Shown here one piece after another: positions 9,271 through 17,826 of a stretch of 64,000 bases of DNA. Positions within the stretch are counted from its first letter, which is position 1; the number at the start of each line of letters is the position of its first letter. The position numbers and the translations under genes are program-made. The stretch comes from Kurthia massiliensis (GTDB lineage: Bacteria; Bacillota; Bacilli; Bacillales_A; Planococcaceae): the NCBI RefSeq assembly GCF_000285555.1, contig NZ_HE610998.1, positions 222,392 to 286,391 on the forward strand, given 5' to 3'. The notes under the pieces were generated by a model. It was given only the letters and a program-made list of their open reading frames with translations. It ran no database searches and had not been told where the DNA came from.

Positions 9271-9836
9271 TATGCGTCTCCTTCATGTTGAGGCCAATCC
9301 TCAACGTAGTTAATATTTTTAAATGTCTTCGTGTCATTCATTTCAACGAATGACACGCGGACTTCCTCAAGCAATGCTTTCATACTGCGTCGATGACTGT
9401 CAATCGCCGCCATTGCTTGCGGAAGTGCGCGTCGATGATAAAGGGCTGCAAGTGGTTGCAACTTGCCGTCTGCTGTCGGAATAATAGCGTCTACATCGTC
9501 TGAAACATGTGTCGCTAACGTTTCCATAAAGGCAGCATTTATATAAGGCATATCCGCTGCAATCATGAAATACCAGTCAGATTCAATTTGCTGCATGACG
9601 CTACAAAGTGCATAAAGCGGGCCTTCATACAATTTGTCGTCTGTTATAAATTTAACATCAAGCTCATTAAATTTAGAGACTAATTGCTCGTTTGTCGAAA
9701 TGACAATTGGATAATTTAGTTCTCTGAAACTGTTGAGACCGACGGCGTAAAGTGGCGCATTTTGCCACGTTTCAAACATTTTTGGACGCCCAAAACGAGA
9801 CGATTTGCCACCTGCGAGTAAGACGCCTGTGATCAT
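9270..9836 (-). CDS. mobA: Molybdenum cofactor guanylyltransferase MobA
   Basis: 188 residues. It transfers GMP from GTP to molybdopterin, giving the bis-MGD form used by formate dehydrogenases. The signature [13 protein letters not shown] lies at the N-terminus. [15 protein letters not shown] holds the metal-binding Asp, and PLAALYHRR follows. It overlaps moaB by 4 bases and moaC by 1. MobB, its partner, is encoded in the neighbouring opposite unit. Confidence 0.93.
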   Translation of the reverse strand: MITGVLLAGGKSSRFGRPKMFETWQNAPLYAVGLNSFRELNYPIVISTNEQLVSKFNELDVKFITDDKLYEGPLYALCSVMQQIESDWYFMIAADMPYINAAFMETLATHVSDDVDAIIPTADGKLQPLAALYHRRALPQAMAAIDSHRRSMKALLEEVRVSFVEMNDTKTFKNINYVEDWPQHEGDA

Positions 9837-10327
9837 GTTCGTTTCAGCTCCCCTAAAAAATGTTGTACCGTCGGAATAATTAATTTTTCCATGCCAAGTG
9901 CAACGGCATTTGTCGAACCAGGGAGGGCATAAATCGCTGTCTCACCGACAGAACCAGCAATGGCACGACTAAACATGGCGCGCGCGCCGATATCGTCATA
10001 ACTTAACATGCGGAACAGTTCGCCAAAGCCTGTCATCTCTTTTTCGAGGATAGATTGAACGGCATCATATGTGACGTCACGTTTCGTAAAACCGGTACCG
10101 CCCGTTAAAATAATCGTATTGATAGCATCATCAGCACACCATGCGGTAAGCTGATGACGAAGCATATCAACATCATCTTTTAAAATCGTGTAGGCTGCAA
10201 TTTCAAATTGTGCCTCACTTAAAAAATATTGTACTTTTTGGCCACCTTTATCAGTGTCCAATGTACGCGTATCGCTGACCGTTAATACGGCAGCACGCAC
10301 AGTTTCATGTTGGTGTGTTGGGTGCAT
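9833..10327 (-). CDS. moaB: Molybdopterin adenylyltransferase MoaB
   Basis: 164 residues. MoaB/MogA proteins adenylylate molybdopterin before metal insertion. Visible: AAVLTVSDTRTLDTDKGG, INTIILTGGTGFTKRDVT and the substrate loop IYALPGSTNAVALGMEKLI. I choose ATG 10327 because AAGGAGG lies 7 bases upstream; an in-frame GTG one codon earlier is too close. First gene of the leftward unit, divergent from moeB. Confidence 0.94.
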   Translation of the reverse strand: MHPTHQHETVRAAVLTVSDTRTLDTDKGGQKVQYFLSEAQFEIAAYTILKDDVDMLRHQLTAWCADDAINTIILTGGTGFTKRDVTYDAVQSILEKEMTGFGELFRMLSYDDIGARAMFSRAIAGSVGETAIYALPGSTNAVALGMEKLIIPTVQHFLGELKRT

Positions 10328-10380
10328 CACACAGCCTCCTTTAGCTATTGTGCGAAATTCGCTAGGAAATGCACGACATT

Positions 10381-10401
10381 TATCGAAAATGTATGTCGAT
10401 A
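10381..10401. promoter_or_regulatory. Inverted repeat TATCGA-N9-TCGATA, candidate operator
   Basis: A dyad in the moaB-moeB divergent gap. It covers the expected -35 position for a TATAAT box at 10420-10425 that could serve moeB. A similar TATCG/CGATA dyad, with a spacer one base shorter, occurs in the fdhF-fdhD gap (5498-5517). Confidence 0.35.
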
Positions 10402-10479
10402 AAAAAGCAATGCTTTTATTATAATGCTATAACAGCAAACGTCAATTATAAATTTTTACAGAGAGAAGGGATTGTCCCG

Positions 10480-11496
10480 ATGACGGAGCGATATTCAAGA
10501 CAACAATTATTTACCCCGATTGGACAAGAAGGACAACAATTATTACGAAAAAAACATGTACTCGTTGTCGGTGCAGGGGCGCTTGGCAGTGCTGTTGGTG
10601 AAGCACTTGTCCGCGCGGGTGTCGGCAAATTAACGATTGTCGATCGAGATTACGTGGAAATGAGTAATTTACAACGCCAGCAATTGTACACAGAGCAAGA
10701 TGCGGCACAAAAAATACCGAAAGCGATTGCGGCGCAAAAGCGATTCGCATGTATTAATAGCGACGTCGATATTGACGCGCGCATTGTAGATGCAGACGTT
10801 ACACTGTTAACAGATCTTGCGCAAGATATCGACTTGATGATTGATGGTACGGACAATTTTGATACACGTTTTGTGATGAATGACATTGCGCAAAAATATC
10901 AAATTCCATGGATTTACGGTTCATGCGTTGGTAGCTACGGTGCAACGTATACAATTTTGCCTGGCGATACACCTTGCTTACATTGCTTGCTAAATGCTGT
11001 ACCGAATACGGGTATGACATGTGATACGGCGGGTATTATTAGCCCAGCCGTACAAATTACAGCAGCGTACGAAGTCGCGGAAGCATTTAAATTATTAACA
11101 GGTAATACTGATGCGTTACGTGGTACATTTTTGACATTCGATGTATGGCAAAATAGCCACTTCGAAATGAAAATCGGTGCAGCGAAAAATCCAAGTTGCC
11201 CGTCATGTGGCGAAGCACCTATCTATCCACATTTATCGTATGACAATCAAACGAAAACAGCGGTGCTATGTGGACGAGATGCTGTACAAATTCGTCCAGC
11301 TACAGCGAGAGATTATGATTTAGCGCAACTTGCACAAACGTTATCAGTGCATGGTGACGTACAACATAATCCATTTTTATTATCATGCCAATTGCCAACA
11401 GAACGCCTCGTCATTTTTAAAGACGGTCGCGTACTCGTGCACGGTACACATGATATTCAATATGCTAAAAATTTATATTATCGTTTATTAGGTTAA
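10480..11496 (+). CDS. moeB: MoeB/ThiF-type E1-like adenylyltransferase
   Basis: 338 residues from ATG 10480, preceded by GAGAGAAGGG; the longer frame upstream has no ribosome site and runs through the promoter region. The protein adenylylates the C-terminal Gly-Gly of MoaD so that it can be thiocarboxylated. ATP site: VLVVGAGALGSAVGEALVRAGVGKLTIVD; R-N-L-Q-R motif in MSNLQRQQLY; zinc ligands in CLHCLL and CPSCGEAP. The C-terminal ~80 residues form an extra domain seen in Bacillus MoeB/ThiF. ThiF of thiamine synthesis is closely related, but the Mo cluster around it favours MoeB. Confidence 0.92.
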   Translation: MTERYSRQQLFTPIGQEGQQLLRKKHVLVVGAGALGSAVGEALVRAGVGKLTIVDRDYVEMSNLQRQQLYTEQDAAQKIPKAIAAQKRFACINSDVDIDARIVDADVTLLTDLAQDIDLMIDGTDNFDTRFVMNDIAQKYQIPWIYGSCVGSYGATYTILPGDTPCLHCLLNAVPNTGMTCDTAGIISPAVQITAAYEVAEAFKLLTGNTDALRGTFLTFDVWQNSHFEMKIGAAKNPSCPSCGEAPIYPHLSYDNQTKTAVLCGRDAVQIRPATARDYDLAQLAQTLSVHGDVQHNPFLLSCQLPTERLVIFKDGRVLVHGTHDIQYAKNLYYRLLG

Positions 11497-11507
11497 GGAG
11501 TGATTTG

Positions 11508-12797
11508 ATGTTAGAGAAAAGAACACCAATCGCTGTAGGGGAAGCTGTACAGCGTGTTATGAAATATGCGAACGTAGGAAAAATAGAAGAAGTGGCAGTT
11601 GATAAGTGCTACGACCGCTATGTGGCAGTAGACGTCGTTGCGGACCAAGACGTGCCGGCATTTGACCGCTCACCGTACGATGGGTTTGCCATTCGTGCAA
11701 TCGATAGCGAAGCGGCATCAGCAGACAATCCAGTTGCATTTGAAGTCGTCGGTACAATCGGTGCAGGATTTGTATTTAACGACGTCGTACAGCAAGGTCA
11801 AGCAGTACGCATTATGACTGGTGCACCGATCCCTGCAGGCTGTGATGCGGTTGTGATGTTAGAGCTCACAAAATCATTTGAGCAAGACGAAAAAACATTT
11901 ATGTCGATTAAACGTTCATTTGCGTCTGGCACGAATATTTCTTACCGCGGCGAAGATATGAAGCAAGGTGCTGTGTTGATCGAAAAAGGTAGCTATATTA
12001 ATCCAGGCGTCGCTGCATTACTAGCAACGTTTGGTTATGCGAATGTGCCTGTATTTAAAAAGCCGGTCATCGGTGTCATCGCAACAGGTAGCGAGTTACT
12101 AGAGCCACACGAAACATTAGCACCTGGGAAAATTCGCAATAGCAACGCGTATATGATGATTGCACAAATTGAACGTGCCGGTGCTGAGGCGAAATATTAT
12201 GGAAAGCTCAGTGATGATTTAGATGTATGTATCGAAGCGGTGAAACGAGCGATGACAGAAGTCGATATGCTCATTACGACAGGTGGCGTCTCAGTTGGGG
12301 ACTTTGACTACTTACCACAAATTTATGACGCAATTGGCGCAGAAGTGTTATTTAATAAAGTGGCACAACGCCCAGGTAGCGTGACAACCGTCGCACAGTG
12401 CAATGGTCAATTATTATTCGGTTTATCAGGTAATCCTTCAGCATGTTACGTCGGCTTTGAACTGTATACACATCCAGCCATTAACGCAATGTTCGGTAAA
12501 AAGCGTCCGCATCTTCGTCGTGAAAAAGCAGTCCTTGGCGTTGACTTTAAAAAAGCGAATCCATTTACGCGCTTTATCCGTGCGACCGTATCATTTAATG
12601 ATGGGCAGCTCGTAGCGGTACCGTCTGGTTTTGATAAATCTAGTGCGGTATCATCGCTTGCAACAGCGAATGCGTTTATCGTCTTACCTGGCGGGACACG
12701 TGGATATGAGCAAAACATGCAAGTTGACGTTTTATTACTAGAGGATACATGTGGAAGTGAATGGCCTTGGGACAACATCGTACCATCATACAGATAG
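11508..12797 (+). CDS. moeA: Molybdopterin molybdotransferase MoeA
   Basis: 429 residues. It inserts molybdate into adenylylated molybdopterin. Key segments: DVPAFDRSPYDGFAIRA, IMTGAPIPAGCDAVV, GVIATGSELLEP, ITTGGVSVGDFDY, KVAQRPGS and LFGLSGNPSACYVGFELY. ATG 11508 follows AAGGAGTGA; a TTG one codon upstream is in frame but less likely. It lies 11 bases after moeB, and its 3' end overlaps mobB. Confidence 0.96.
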   Translation: MLEKRTPIAVGEAVQRVMKYANVGKIEEVAVDKCYDRYVAVDVVADQDVPAFDRSPYDGFAIRAIDSEAASADNPVAFEVVGTIGAGFVFNDVVQQGQAVRIMTGAPIPAGCDAVVMLELTKSFEQDEKTFMSIKRSFASGTNISYRGEDMKQGAVLIEKGSYINPGVAALLATFGYANVPVFKKPVIGVIATGSELLEPHETLAPGKIRNSNAYMMIAQIERAGAEAKYYGKLSDDLDVCIEAVKRAMTEVDMLITTGGVSVGDFDYLPQIYDAIGAEVLFNKVAQRPGSVTTVAQCNGQLLFGLSGNPSACYVGFELYTHPAINAMFGKKRPHLRREKAVLGVDFKKANPFTRFIRATVSFNDGQLVAVPSGFDKSSAVSSLATANAFIVLPGGTRGYEQNMQVDVLLLEDTCGSEWPWDNIVPSYR

Positions 12798-13273
12798 TCG
12801 GCTTTCAAAATAGTGGCAAGACGACGCTCGCAGAAAAACTAATTCATGCGGCAACTGAAAAAGGCTACCGTGTCGGTGCAATTAAGCATCACGGACATGG
12901 TGGTGTACCACAAACGAATGTTGGGAAAGATAGTACACGTCACGCACAAGCCGGTGCAGTCGTTGCGGCAGTAGAAGGTGAAGGTGTCGTTCAATTACAG
13001 CTGACAGATGATGCATTTGAACTTTCAAAGCTCATCGCCTTATATGAAACGATGTTGGTTAATTGTATAATTGTAGAAGGTTATAAAACAGCAGAATATC
13101 CGAAAGTTGTGCTGCTTAAGTCGGTAAGTGATTTAAAACTAATGCAATTAGAACATGTCGTTGCGGCCATTCGTTGGCCTGATTTTCCAGATATTTTTTT
13201 CCGAGACATTCCTGTATTTGACTTAGCAGATGAACAACAATATATCGAATATTTATTAAGAGAGAAGGCATAA
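12761..13273 (+). CDS. mobB: MobB, molybdopterin-guanine dinucleotide biosynthesis GTPase
   Basis: 170 residues with a P-loop (VGFQNSGKTTLAEKLI) near residue 13, then GAIKHHGHGG, DSTRHAQAGA and a C-terminal region typical of MobB. MobB binds GTP and assists MobA in bis-MGD formation. The ATG lies 37 bases inside moeA, which is unusual. The frame has no better start before the P-loop, and the family begins shortly before it, so the overlap is probably real. Confidence 0.9.
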   Translation: MALGQHRTIIQIVGFQNSGKTTLAEKLIHAATEKGYRVGAIKHHGHGGVPQTNVGKDSTRHAQAGAVVAAVEGEGVVQLQLTDDAFELSKLIALYETMLVNCIIVEGYKTAEYPKVVLLKSVSDLKLMQLEHVVAAIRWPDFPDIFFRDIPVFDLADEQQYIEYLLREKA

Positions 13274-13275
13274 TT

Positions 13276-13743
13276 ATGACAGAACGTTTTAAAATTAGTG
13301 AGACACCAATTATCGTCGATGAAGTGACGGAAAAAGTCGTAAGCCGTAACGCCGGTGCGATTACCGTTTTTATCGGTACGGTGCGAGAAATGACAAAAGG
13401 TAAAAAAACATTGTCATTACAATATGAAGCGTACCCTGCAATGGCGATTAAAATGTTTGAGCAAATCGAACGTGAAATGCTTGAAAAGTGGCCTGAAACA
13501 AAATTAGCGATTACACATCGCGTTGGGAAACTAGACATTAGTGATATTGCGGTCGTTATTGCTGTATCGTCTCCACACCGTAAAATTGCGTATGAAGCGA
13601 ATGAATTTGCCATTAACCGTATTAAACAAATTGTACCGATTTGGAAAAAAGAACATTGGGAAGATGGTACAGAATGGATTGGCAATCAATTAGAAAACGT
13701 ACCATATCCAACAGGAGCACCGAAGGAGGATTTACATGATTAA
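13276..13743 (+). CDS. moaE: Molybdopterin synthase catalytic subunit MoaE
   Basis: 155 residues. With MoaD it converts cPMP into molybdopterin. Visible: RNAGAITVFIGTVREMTKGK, LQYEAYPAMAIKMFEQI, ITHRVGKLDISDIAVVIAVSS, HRKIAYEANEFAINRIKQIVPIWKKE. It begins 2 bases after the mobB stop and overlaps moaD by 8 bases. Confidence 0.96.
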   Translation: MTERFKISETPIIVDEVTEKVVSRNAGAITVFIGTVREMTKGKKTLSLQYEAYPAMAIKMFEQIEREMLEKWPETKLAITHRVGKLDISDIAVVIAVSSPHRKIAYEANEFAINRIKQIVPIWKKEHWEDGTEWIGNQLENVPYPTGAPKEDLHD

Positions 13744-13969
13744 CGTATTATTGTTCGCGCATTTACGTGAAACGATCGGGCAAGATCAGCTGCAAATTGA
13801 TGCAGAAGCAATGACAGTCGCAGATATTAAAGCGTGGTTAATGGCACGTTATCCGACGTTATCGTTAGAAACCGTCATGAGTGCTGTGAACGAAGAGTTT
13901 GCGATGGACCATACAACAGTTCATGCGGGCGATCACGTAGCGTTCATCCCACCGATTAGTGGGGGTTAA
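13736..13969 (+). CDS. moaD: Molybdopterin synthase sulfur carrier MoaD
   Basis: 77 residues with a ubiquitin-like fold pattern and the required C-terminal Gly-Gly (PPISGG*), which is adenylylated by MoeB and thiocarboxylated. AAGGAGG lies inside the 3' end of moaE. Last gene of the moeB-moeA-mobB-moaE-moaD unit. Confidence 0.94.
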   Translation: MINVLLFAHLRETIGQDQLQIDAEAMTVADIKAWLMARYPTLSLETVMSAVNEEFAMDHTTVHAGDHVAFIPPISGG

Positions 13970-13976
13970 TACAAAT

Positions 13977-14018
13977 AAAAAAACGAGAAATCGCAACGGG
14001 CGGTTTCTCGTTTTTTGT
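13977..14018. terminator. Bidirectional terminator after moaD / modB
   Basis: Stem AAAAAACGAGAAATCGC/GGCGGTTTCTCGTTTTTT with a 4-base loop, between convergent genes. Confidence 0.88.
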
Positions 14019-14022
14019 ATCG

Positions 14023-14688
14023 TTATGAAGGTTGGCGTTGGATAAAATGAACGCCTAATAGCATGATAAAAGATAATAGGACCATGACAGCGACCCACGA
14101 CCATGCGAGTGACATATTGCCTGCATCAATCGCTGTATAAATGGCAAGTGGTGTCGTTTGCGTAACACCTGGTAAATTGCCGGCAAACATTAACGTCGCA
14201 CCGAATTCACCGAGCGCACGTGCTAAACTTAAAATACCACCTGCAATAATAGAGGTCATCGCCATCGGAATAGAAATGCGCCAGAGCACTTGCCACTCAC
14301 TGGCACCATCGACACGTGCCGCATTTTCAATGTCTTCATCGACTGCTTCAAAACCTGTTCGCGCTGTTTGATACATGAGTGGAAATGCGACAACAGTAGA
14401 TGCAATGACTGCAGCCCAAAATGTAAACATAAGCGGTTGCCCAATGAGCCACGTGATCCACTCACCGATAAAACTATTTTTACCGAAAATAATAATGAGT
14501 AAAAAGCCGATGACAGTAGGCGGTAAGACGAGTGGTAATAGCATCAATGTTTCGATGAACACTTTACCTCGAAACGTTCGCTTTGCCATGAATTTCCCGA
14601 AAAATACACCGAGTACGATTGCTAAAAAACCTGCTGTAGCGGCAATTTCAATCGAGAGGCGAATGGGAGTCCAAAAGTCAGTTAGCAT
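14023..14688 (-). CDS. modB: Molybdate ABC transporter permease ModB
   Basis: 221 residues with about five membrane spans. The ABC-contact loop is AARVDGASEWQVLWRISIPMA and is followed by ALGEFGATLMFAGNLPGVTQTTPLAIY, diagnostic of molybdate permeases. It directly abuts modA. No modC-type ATPase lies next to it or elsewhere in the window, so the ATPase must be encoded elsewhere or shared with another importer. Confidence 0.95.
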   Translation of the reverse strand: MLTDFWTPIRLSIEIAATAGFLAIVLGVFFGKFMAKRTFRGKVFIETLMLLPLVLPPTVIGFLLIIIFGKNSFIGEWITWLIGQPLMFTFWAAVIASTVVAFPLMYQTARTGFEAVDEDIENAARVDGASEWQVLWRISIPMAMTSIIAGGILSLARALGEFGATLMFAGNLPGVTQTTPLAIYTAIDAGNMSLAWSWVAVMVLLSFIMLLGVHFIQRQPS

Positions 14689-15480
14689 TTATTGTGCTCC
14701 TTTAAAACCGTAATCCTTAAATACTTTCATAGCGTCATCACTTTGTAAAAATTGATAGAACGCTTTTGCTTCAGTTCGGTGTTGACTATCTTTTAAAATA
14801 CCGACAGGATAAATAATAGGCGCGTGCGTTTGTTCATCTGCTGTTGCTACTACTTTTACTTTGTCAGATGTTAAGGCATCTGTTTTGTAAACAATACCAG
14901 CATCTACATTCCCTGTTTCTGCATATGTTAATACTTGGCGTACATCTTTACCGTAGACGACATGAGATTGAATTTTCGTCCATACGTCAATTGATTTTAA
15001 TGTTTCGATACCATATTCACCTGCTGGTACAGATTCAGGTGTACCGAGTGCTACTTTATCTGCTTTCGTTAAATCTTCGAATGATTCAATTTGTTTTGCA
15101 TTTTGATTAGGTGTGACAAGTACTAACGAATTTTGTAAAAGATCGGTGCCATCTTTTTTATCAATCTCACCATCTTCTACTAATGCGTCGTAGTTTTCTT
15201 CAGAGGCTGAGAAGAATAAGTCTACTGGGGCCCCTTGAGCAATTTGTTGCTGTAAGGCGCCAGAACCACCAAAGTTGTAAGTAATGTGAATGTCTTTATG
15301 TGCTGCTTCATAATCTTTCGCAAGCGCTGTTAATGCATCTTGCAAACTAGCAGCAGCAGAAATCGTTAATTCGACTTGTTTTGGAGATGATGTCGTTTGT
15401 TTTTGATCATCATTGCCACAACCAGCTAATAATCCTCCTGCGAGCATCAATGAACTAACAATTGTAAACATTTTTTTCAT
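14689..15480 (-). CDS. modA: Molybdate-binding lipoprotein ModA
   Basis: 263 residues. It has a lipoprotein signal (MKKMFTIVSSLMLAGGLLAGC, lipobox LAGC) followed by a charged linker. The binding-protein body shows ISAAASLQDALTALA, FGGSGALQQQIAQGAPVDLFFSAS and VALGTPESVPAGEYG, all typical of ModA. It captures molybdate outside the membrane for ModB. First gene of modAB, and divergent from the HTH/binding-protein regulator, with two palindromic boxes between them. Confidence 0.95.
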   Translation of the reverse strand: MKKMFTIVSSLMLAGGLLAGCGNDDQKQTTSSPKQVELTISAAASLQDALTALAKDYEAAHKDIHITYNFGGSGALQQQIAQGAPVDLFFSASEENYDALVEDGEIDKKDGTDLLQNSLVLVTPNQNAKQIESFEDLTKADKVALGTPESVPAGEYGIETLKSIDVWTKIQSHVVYGKDVRQVLTYAETGNVDAGIVYKTDALTSDKVKVVATADEQTHAPIIYPVGILKDSQHRTEAKAFYQFLQSDDAMKVFKDYGFKGAQ

Positions 15481-15496
15481 ATAAAGTACCTCTTTC

Positions 15497-15514
15497 GTTA
15501 TAATGAATTATAAC
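15497..15514. promoter_or_regulatory. Palindromic box 1 (GTTATAA-N4-TTATAAC), modA operator candidate
   Basis: Perfect 7+4+7 dyad 17 bases upstream of the modA start codon. A second, near-identical box begins exactly 30 bases further along, about three helical turns away, which suggests cooperative binding by the adjacent regulator. Confidence 0.6.
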
Positions 15515-15526
15515 AAGACATTACTT

Positions 15527-15544
15527 ATTATAAATAGTTATAAC
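15527..15544. promoter_or_regulatory. Palindromic box 2 (ATTATAA-N4-TTATAAC)
   Basis: Same pattern as box 1 with one mismatch in the outer pair. It lies 37 bases before the regulator start, so the two boxes can control both divergent genes. Confidence 0.6.
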
Positions 15545-15581
15545 GAAAATGCCAATTAATTTTAAAAAAGGGGGGTTTCTA

Positions 15582-16469
15582 ATGCATCTAGAAACATCAT
15601 ATACAATAGAAGAAGTTGCGAAATTATTAAAAGTATCGAAGTTAACCATCTATGACCTCGTTAAAAAAGGGGAGTTGCCGGTGTTTAAAGTAGGACGCCA
15701 AATGCGCTTAGCAGCAACTGATTTTGATGCTTATATCGCTCGTCATCGTATGAAAACGAATGATGAACAAAAAACGATTATTATTAGCGGACAAGATTTT
15801 GCGTTAGATTTATTAGGAAAATATATTGAGAAGCGATTAGGCTACAAGGTGTTACGTTCTCATGAAGGTAGTTTTAATGGTTTGTTAGCAATGTATCAAG
15901 GAAATAGCGATATTGCGAGCTTACATATGTATGATGGTGATACAGCGGCGTATAACTTACCTTATATTAAAAAAGTATTCGTCAGTCATCGTTATTGTTT
16001 AATACGCTTGCTAAAACGCTGTGCTGGTTTTTATGTGGCGAAAGGGAATCCACGAAATATTCGTCATTTTAAAGATTTAAAGGGAGATGTACGTCTCATC
16101 AATCGTGAAAAAGGTTCCGGTATTCGTACGTTACTAGATGAAATGTTGCGCATTCATGGCATTTCTCCTGTAGCGATTCAAGGATATGAACATGAAGAAA
16201 AAGACCATTTAAGTGTTGCTTCCGCTGTCGCAAGTGGTGCAGCAGATGTAGGCATTGGCATTGAAAAAACAGCGCAGTTAGTTGACGTTGATTTTGTACC
16301 AATCATTGAAGAACACTATGATATCGTTTTATTAAAAACAGAAGAAAATGAACGATTAATAGAAGCGGTAAAAGACATTTTAAATGATGACCAATACCAA
16401 CAAGAAGTGAAAAATATCGGAGGATATGACGTATCGCAAATGGGGACAGTCGTTTTTGAAACATTATAA
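15582..16469 (+). CDS. One-component molybdate-responsive regulator: excisionase HTH + binding-protein domain
   Basis: 295 residues from ATG 15582, which follows AAGGGGGG; an upstream ATG at 15549 lies at the edge of palindromic box 2 and has no ribosome site. N-terminal excisionase/MerR-like helix-turn-helix (YTIEEVAKLLKVSKLTIYDLVKKGELPVFKVGRQMRL, residues ~5-40). From about residue 70 it has a periplasmic-binding-protein-like domain (VAKGNPRNIRHFKDL, NREKGSGIRTLLDEML, ASAVASGAADVGIGIE). Related proteins in Bacillus lie beside modA (YvgK-like) and are thought to sense molybdate or molybdopterin. The oxyanion is predicted from family and context, not shown. Confidence 0.85.
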   Translation: MHLETSYTIEEVAKLLKVSKLTIYDLVKKGELPVFKVGRQMRLAATDFDAYIARHRMKTNDEQKTIIISGQDFALDLLGKYIEKRLGYKVLRSHEGSFNGLLAMYQGNSDIASLHMYDGDTAAYNLPYIKKVFVSHRYCLIRLLKRCAGFYVAKGNPRNIRHFKDLKGDVRLINREKGSGIRTLLDEMLRIHGISPVAIQGYEHEEKDHLSVASAVASGAADVGIGIEKTAQLVDVDFVPIIEEHYDIVLLKTEENERLIEAVKDILNDDQYQQEVKNIGGYDVSQMGTVVFETL

Positions 16470-16473
16470 AGAA

Positions 16474-16503
16474 AAAGGAGGTTGCCAATCGGCAGCCTCC
16501 TTA
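16474..16503. terminator. Terminator after the mod regulator
   Basis: Stem AAGGAGGTTGCC/GGCAGCCTCCTT with a 4-base loop. The T-run is short, so termination may be partial. Confidence 0.6.
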
Positions 16504-17133
16504 TTACATATAAATGGCAATCATTTGTCCAGGGTGAAAATCAATTTCTAATTGAAATTGTGGATGTTTCGTTGAAAGTGTTCTTAATTGTCGACCGACC
16601 GGAATATCGAGCATTTCATCTTGGATCGTACTATTATTTTTGCGTCGCCAACGCATCCATGAAAAATGATGCCCTTGTAGACGTTCATGAAATGTCGTTA
16701 ATGTTTCTATTGTCATTTGTTCGGTCGTACCGTAGGCGCTATTATACGTTTGCAAATTTGGCATGACCGTCAGCCAATGTAGTACAGAATCTTTTTTCGA
16801 TTCATACCATCTTTTCTGACAAATGCCAGGCACAATATAAAAGGCAGCATCGTCGAATTGACCGAATGGTACGATACGCGCTTGGAAAGATGGAATCGAT
16901 AAAGCAGACATCATTTCTTCGGCATTGTTGTTTAAAAACGTTTCAAACAATGTAGCGTCAAAAAATTCACCGAGCAATGTCGTCGGTGATGCACAATCGC
17001 TTAAAAAACTATTTTGTTGGACGAGCTGGGCAATGCAAGTGTGGACAGTTTGTTCATGAAAAGTGTATGACTGCGCAAAACCGTTCATTAATGCATAAAG
17101 TCCACACGTACTACCGCGTTGTTCAAAAATCAT
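16504..17133 (-). CDS. Uncharacterised protein with papain-like (C39-type) active-site pattern
   Basis: 210 residues from ATG 17133, preceded by GGAGTG; a longer frame has no ribosome site. I do not recognise a named family. Near the N-terminus FEQRGSTCGLYALMNGF has the layout of a cysteine peptidase nucleophile helix, with an oxyanion-hole Gln a few residues before Cys. Later SVLHWLTVMPNLQTYNSAYG offers a His and, about 12 residues on, an Asn, the spacing used by C39/papain-like folds. There is no signal peptide or membrane span, so it would act in the cytoplasm. It stands alone between convergent neighbours. Confidence 0.6.
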   Translation of the reverse strand: MIFEQRGSTCGLYALMNGFAQSYTFHEQTVHTCIAQLVQQNSFLSDCASPTTLLGEFFDATLFETFLNNNAEEMMSALSIPSFQARIVPFGQFDDAAFYIVPGICQKRWYESKKDSVLHWLTVMPNLQTYNSAYGTTEQMTIETLTTFHERLQGHHFSWMRWRRKNNSTIQDEMLDIPVGRQLRTLSTKHPQFQLEIDFHPGQMIAIYM

Positions 17134-17221
17134 GTTAACACTCCATTTCAATTGCATTTATTATAGCAATTTTTCAATAGGAATTATATAATGGAAAAAA
17201 TATGGAAATAGGTGGTCAGTC

Positions 17222-17716
17222 ATGAAAAGAATAACATTTTTATTAGCAAGTGCACTTGTCCTTGCAGCATGTGGGCAACAAACGTCGGAACATGAAGGAC
17301 ATGAAACGAGTCAGGAAGCATCGCATGAACAAACGGTTGTTTTATATAACGATATGACAGATGATGCGACAGGGGCACTGCCAGGTGATCGTGTGACGTA
17401 TCATACGAACGAAGAACAGTCATTGTCACAATTTTTATTAAAAAAATTAGAGATGGCGCCATATGTTAAGGAAAGTAGTGTGTCAGAAGATGGCACAGTC
17501 GCAACCGTTAATTTTAATCAAGAAGTGATGCAGACGAATATTTTCCAAGGTTCTGCAGGCGCAGCTTATAGCGTCGAAATGATTGGCAAAACATTCTTTC
17601 AAAATATGCCTGAATTAGAGCAATTGCAATTGCGCATTGAAGGTGAAAAACAAGAAATGGACCATATGCGTTTTGATGATTATACAAGAGATGACTTTAA
17701 ATTTGATAAATCTTAA
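17222..17716 (+). CDS. Lipoprotein with GerMN-like domain
   Basis: 164 residues. Lipoprotein signal MKRITFLLASALVLAAC (lipobox LAAC, Cys17), then a His/Glu-rich linker (EHEGHETSQEASHEQ). The C-terminal ~110 residues (HTNEEQSLSQFLLKKLE, ATVNFNQEVMQTNIFQGSAGA) resemble the GerMN fold found in GerM and other envelope lipoproteins. The function is unknown. The His-rich linker might bind metal, but that is speculation. Confidence 0.7.
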   Translation: MKRITFLLASALVLAACGQQTSEHEGHETSQEASHEQTVVLYNDMTDDATGALPGDRVTYHTNEEQSLSQFLLKKLEMAPYVKESSVSEDGTVATVNFNQEVMQTNIFQGSAGAAYSVEMIGKTFFQNMPELEQLQLRIEGEKQEMDHMRFDDYTRDDFKFDKS

Positions 17717-17786
17717 AAGTAGAATATTGGATGCACATGATAACTTATATAAAGCAATGGCTCAACAAGTTCAAAAATTATAAAAT

Positions 17787-17826
17787 GCCACAAAAAAGTA
17801 GCGATGATGCTACTTTTTTTGTGGCA
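17787..17826. terminator. Bidirectional terminator
   Basis: Stem GCCACAAAAAAGTAGC/GCTACTTTTTTTGTGGC between convergent genes. Confidence 0.85.
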
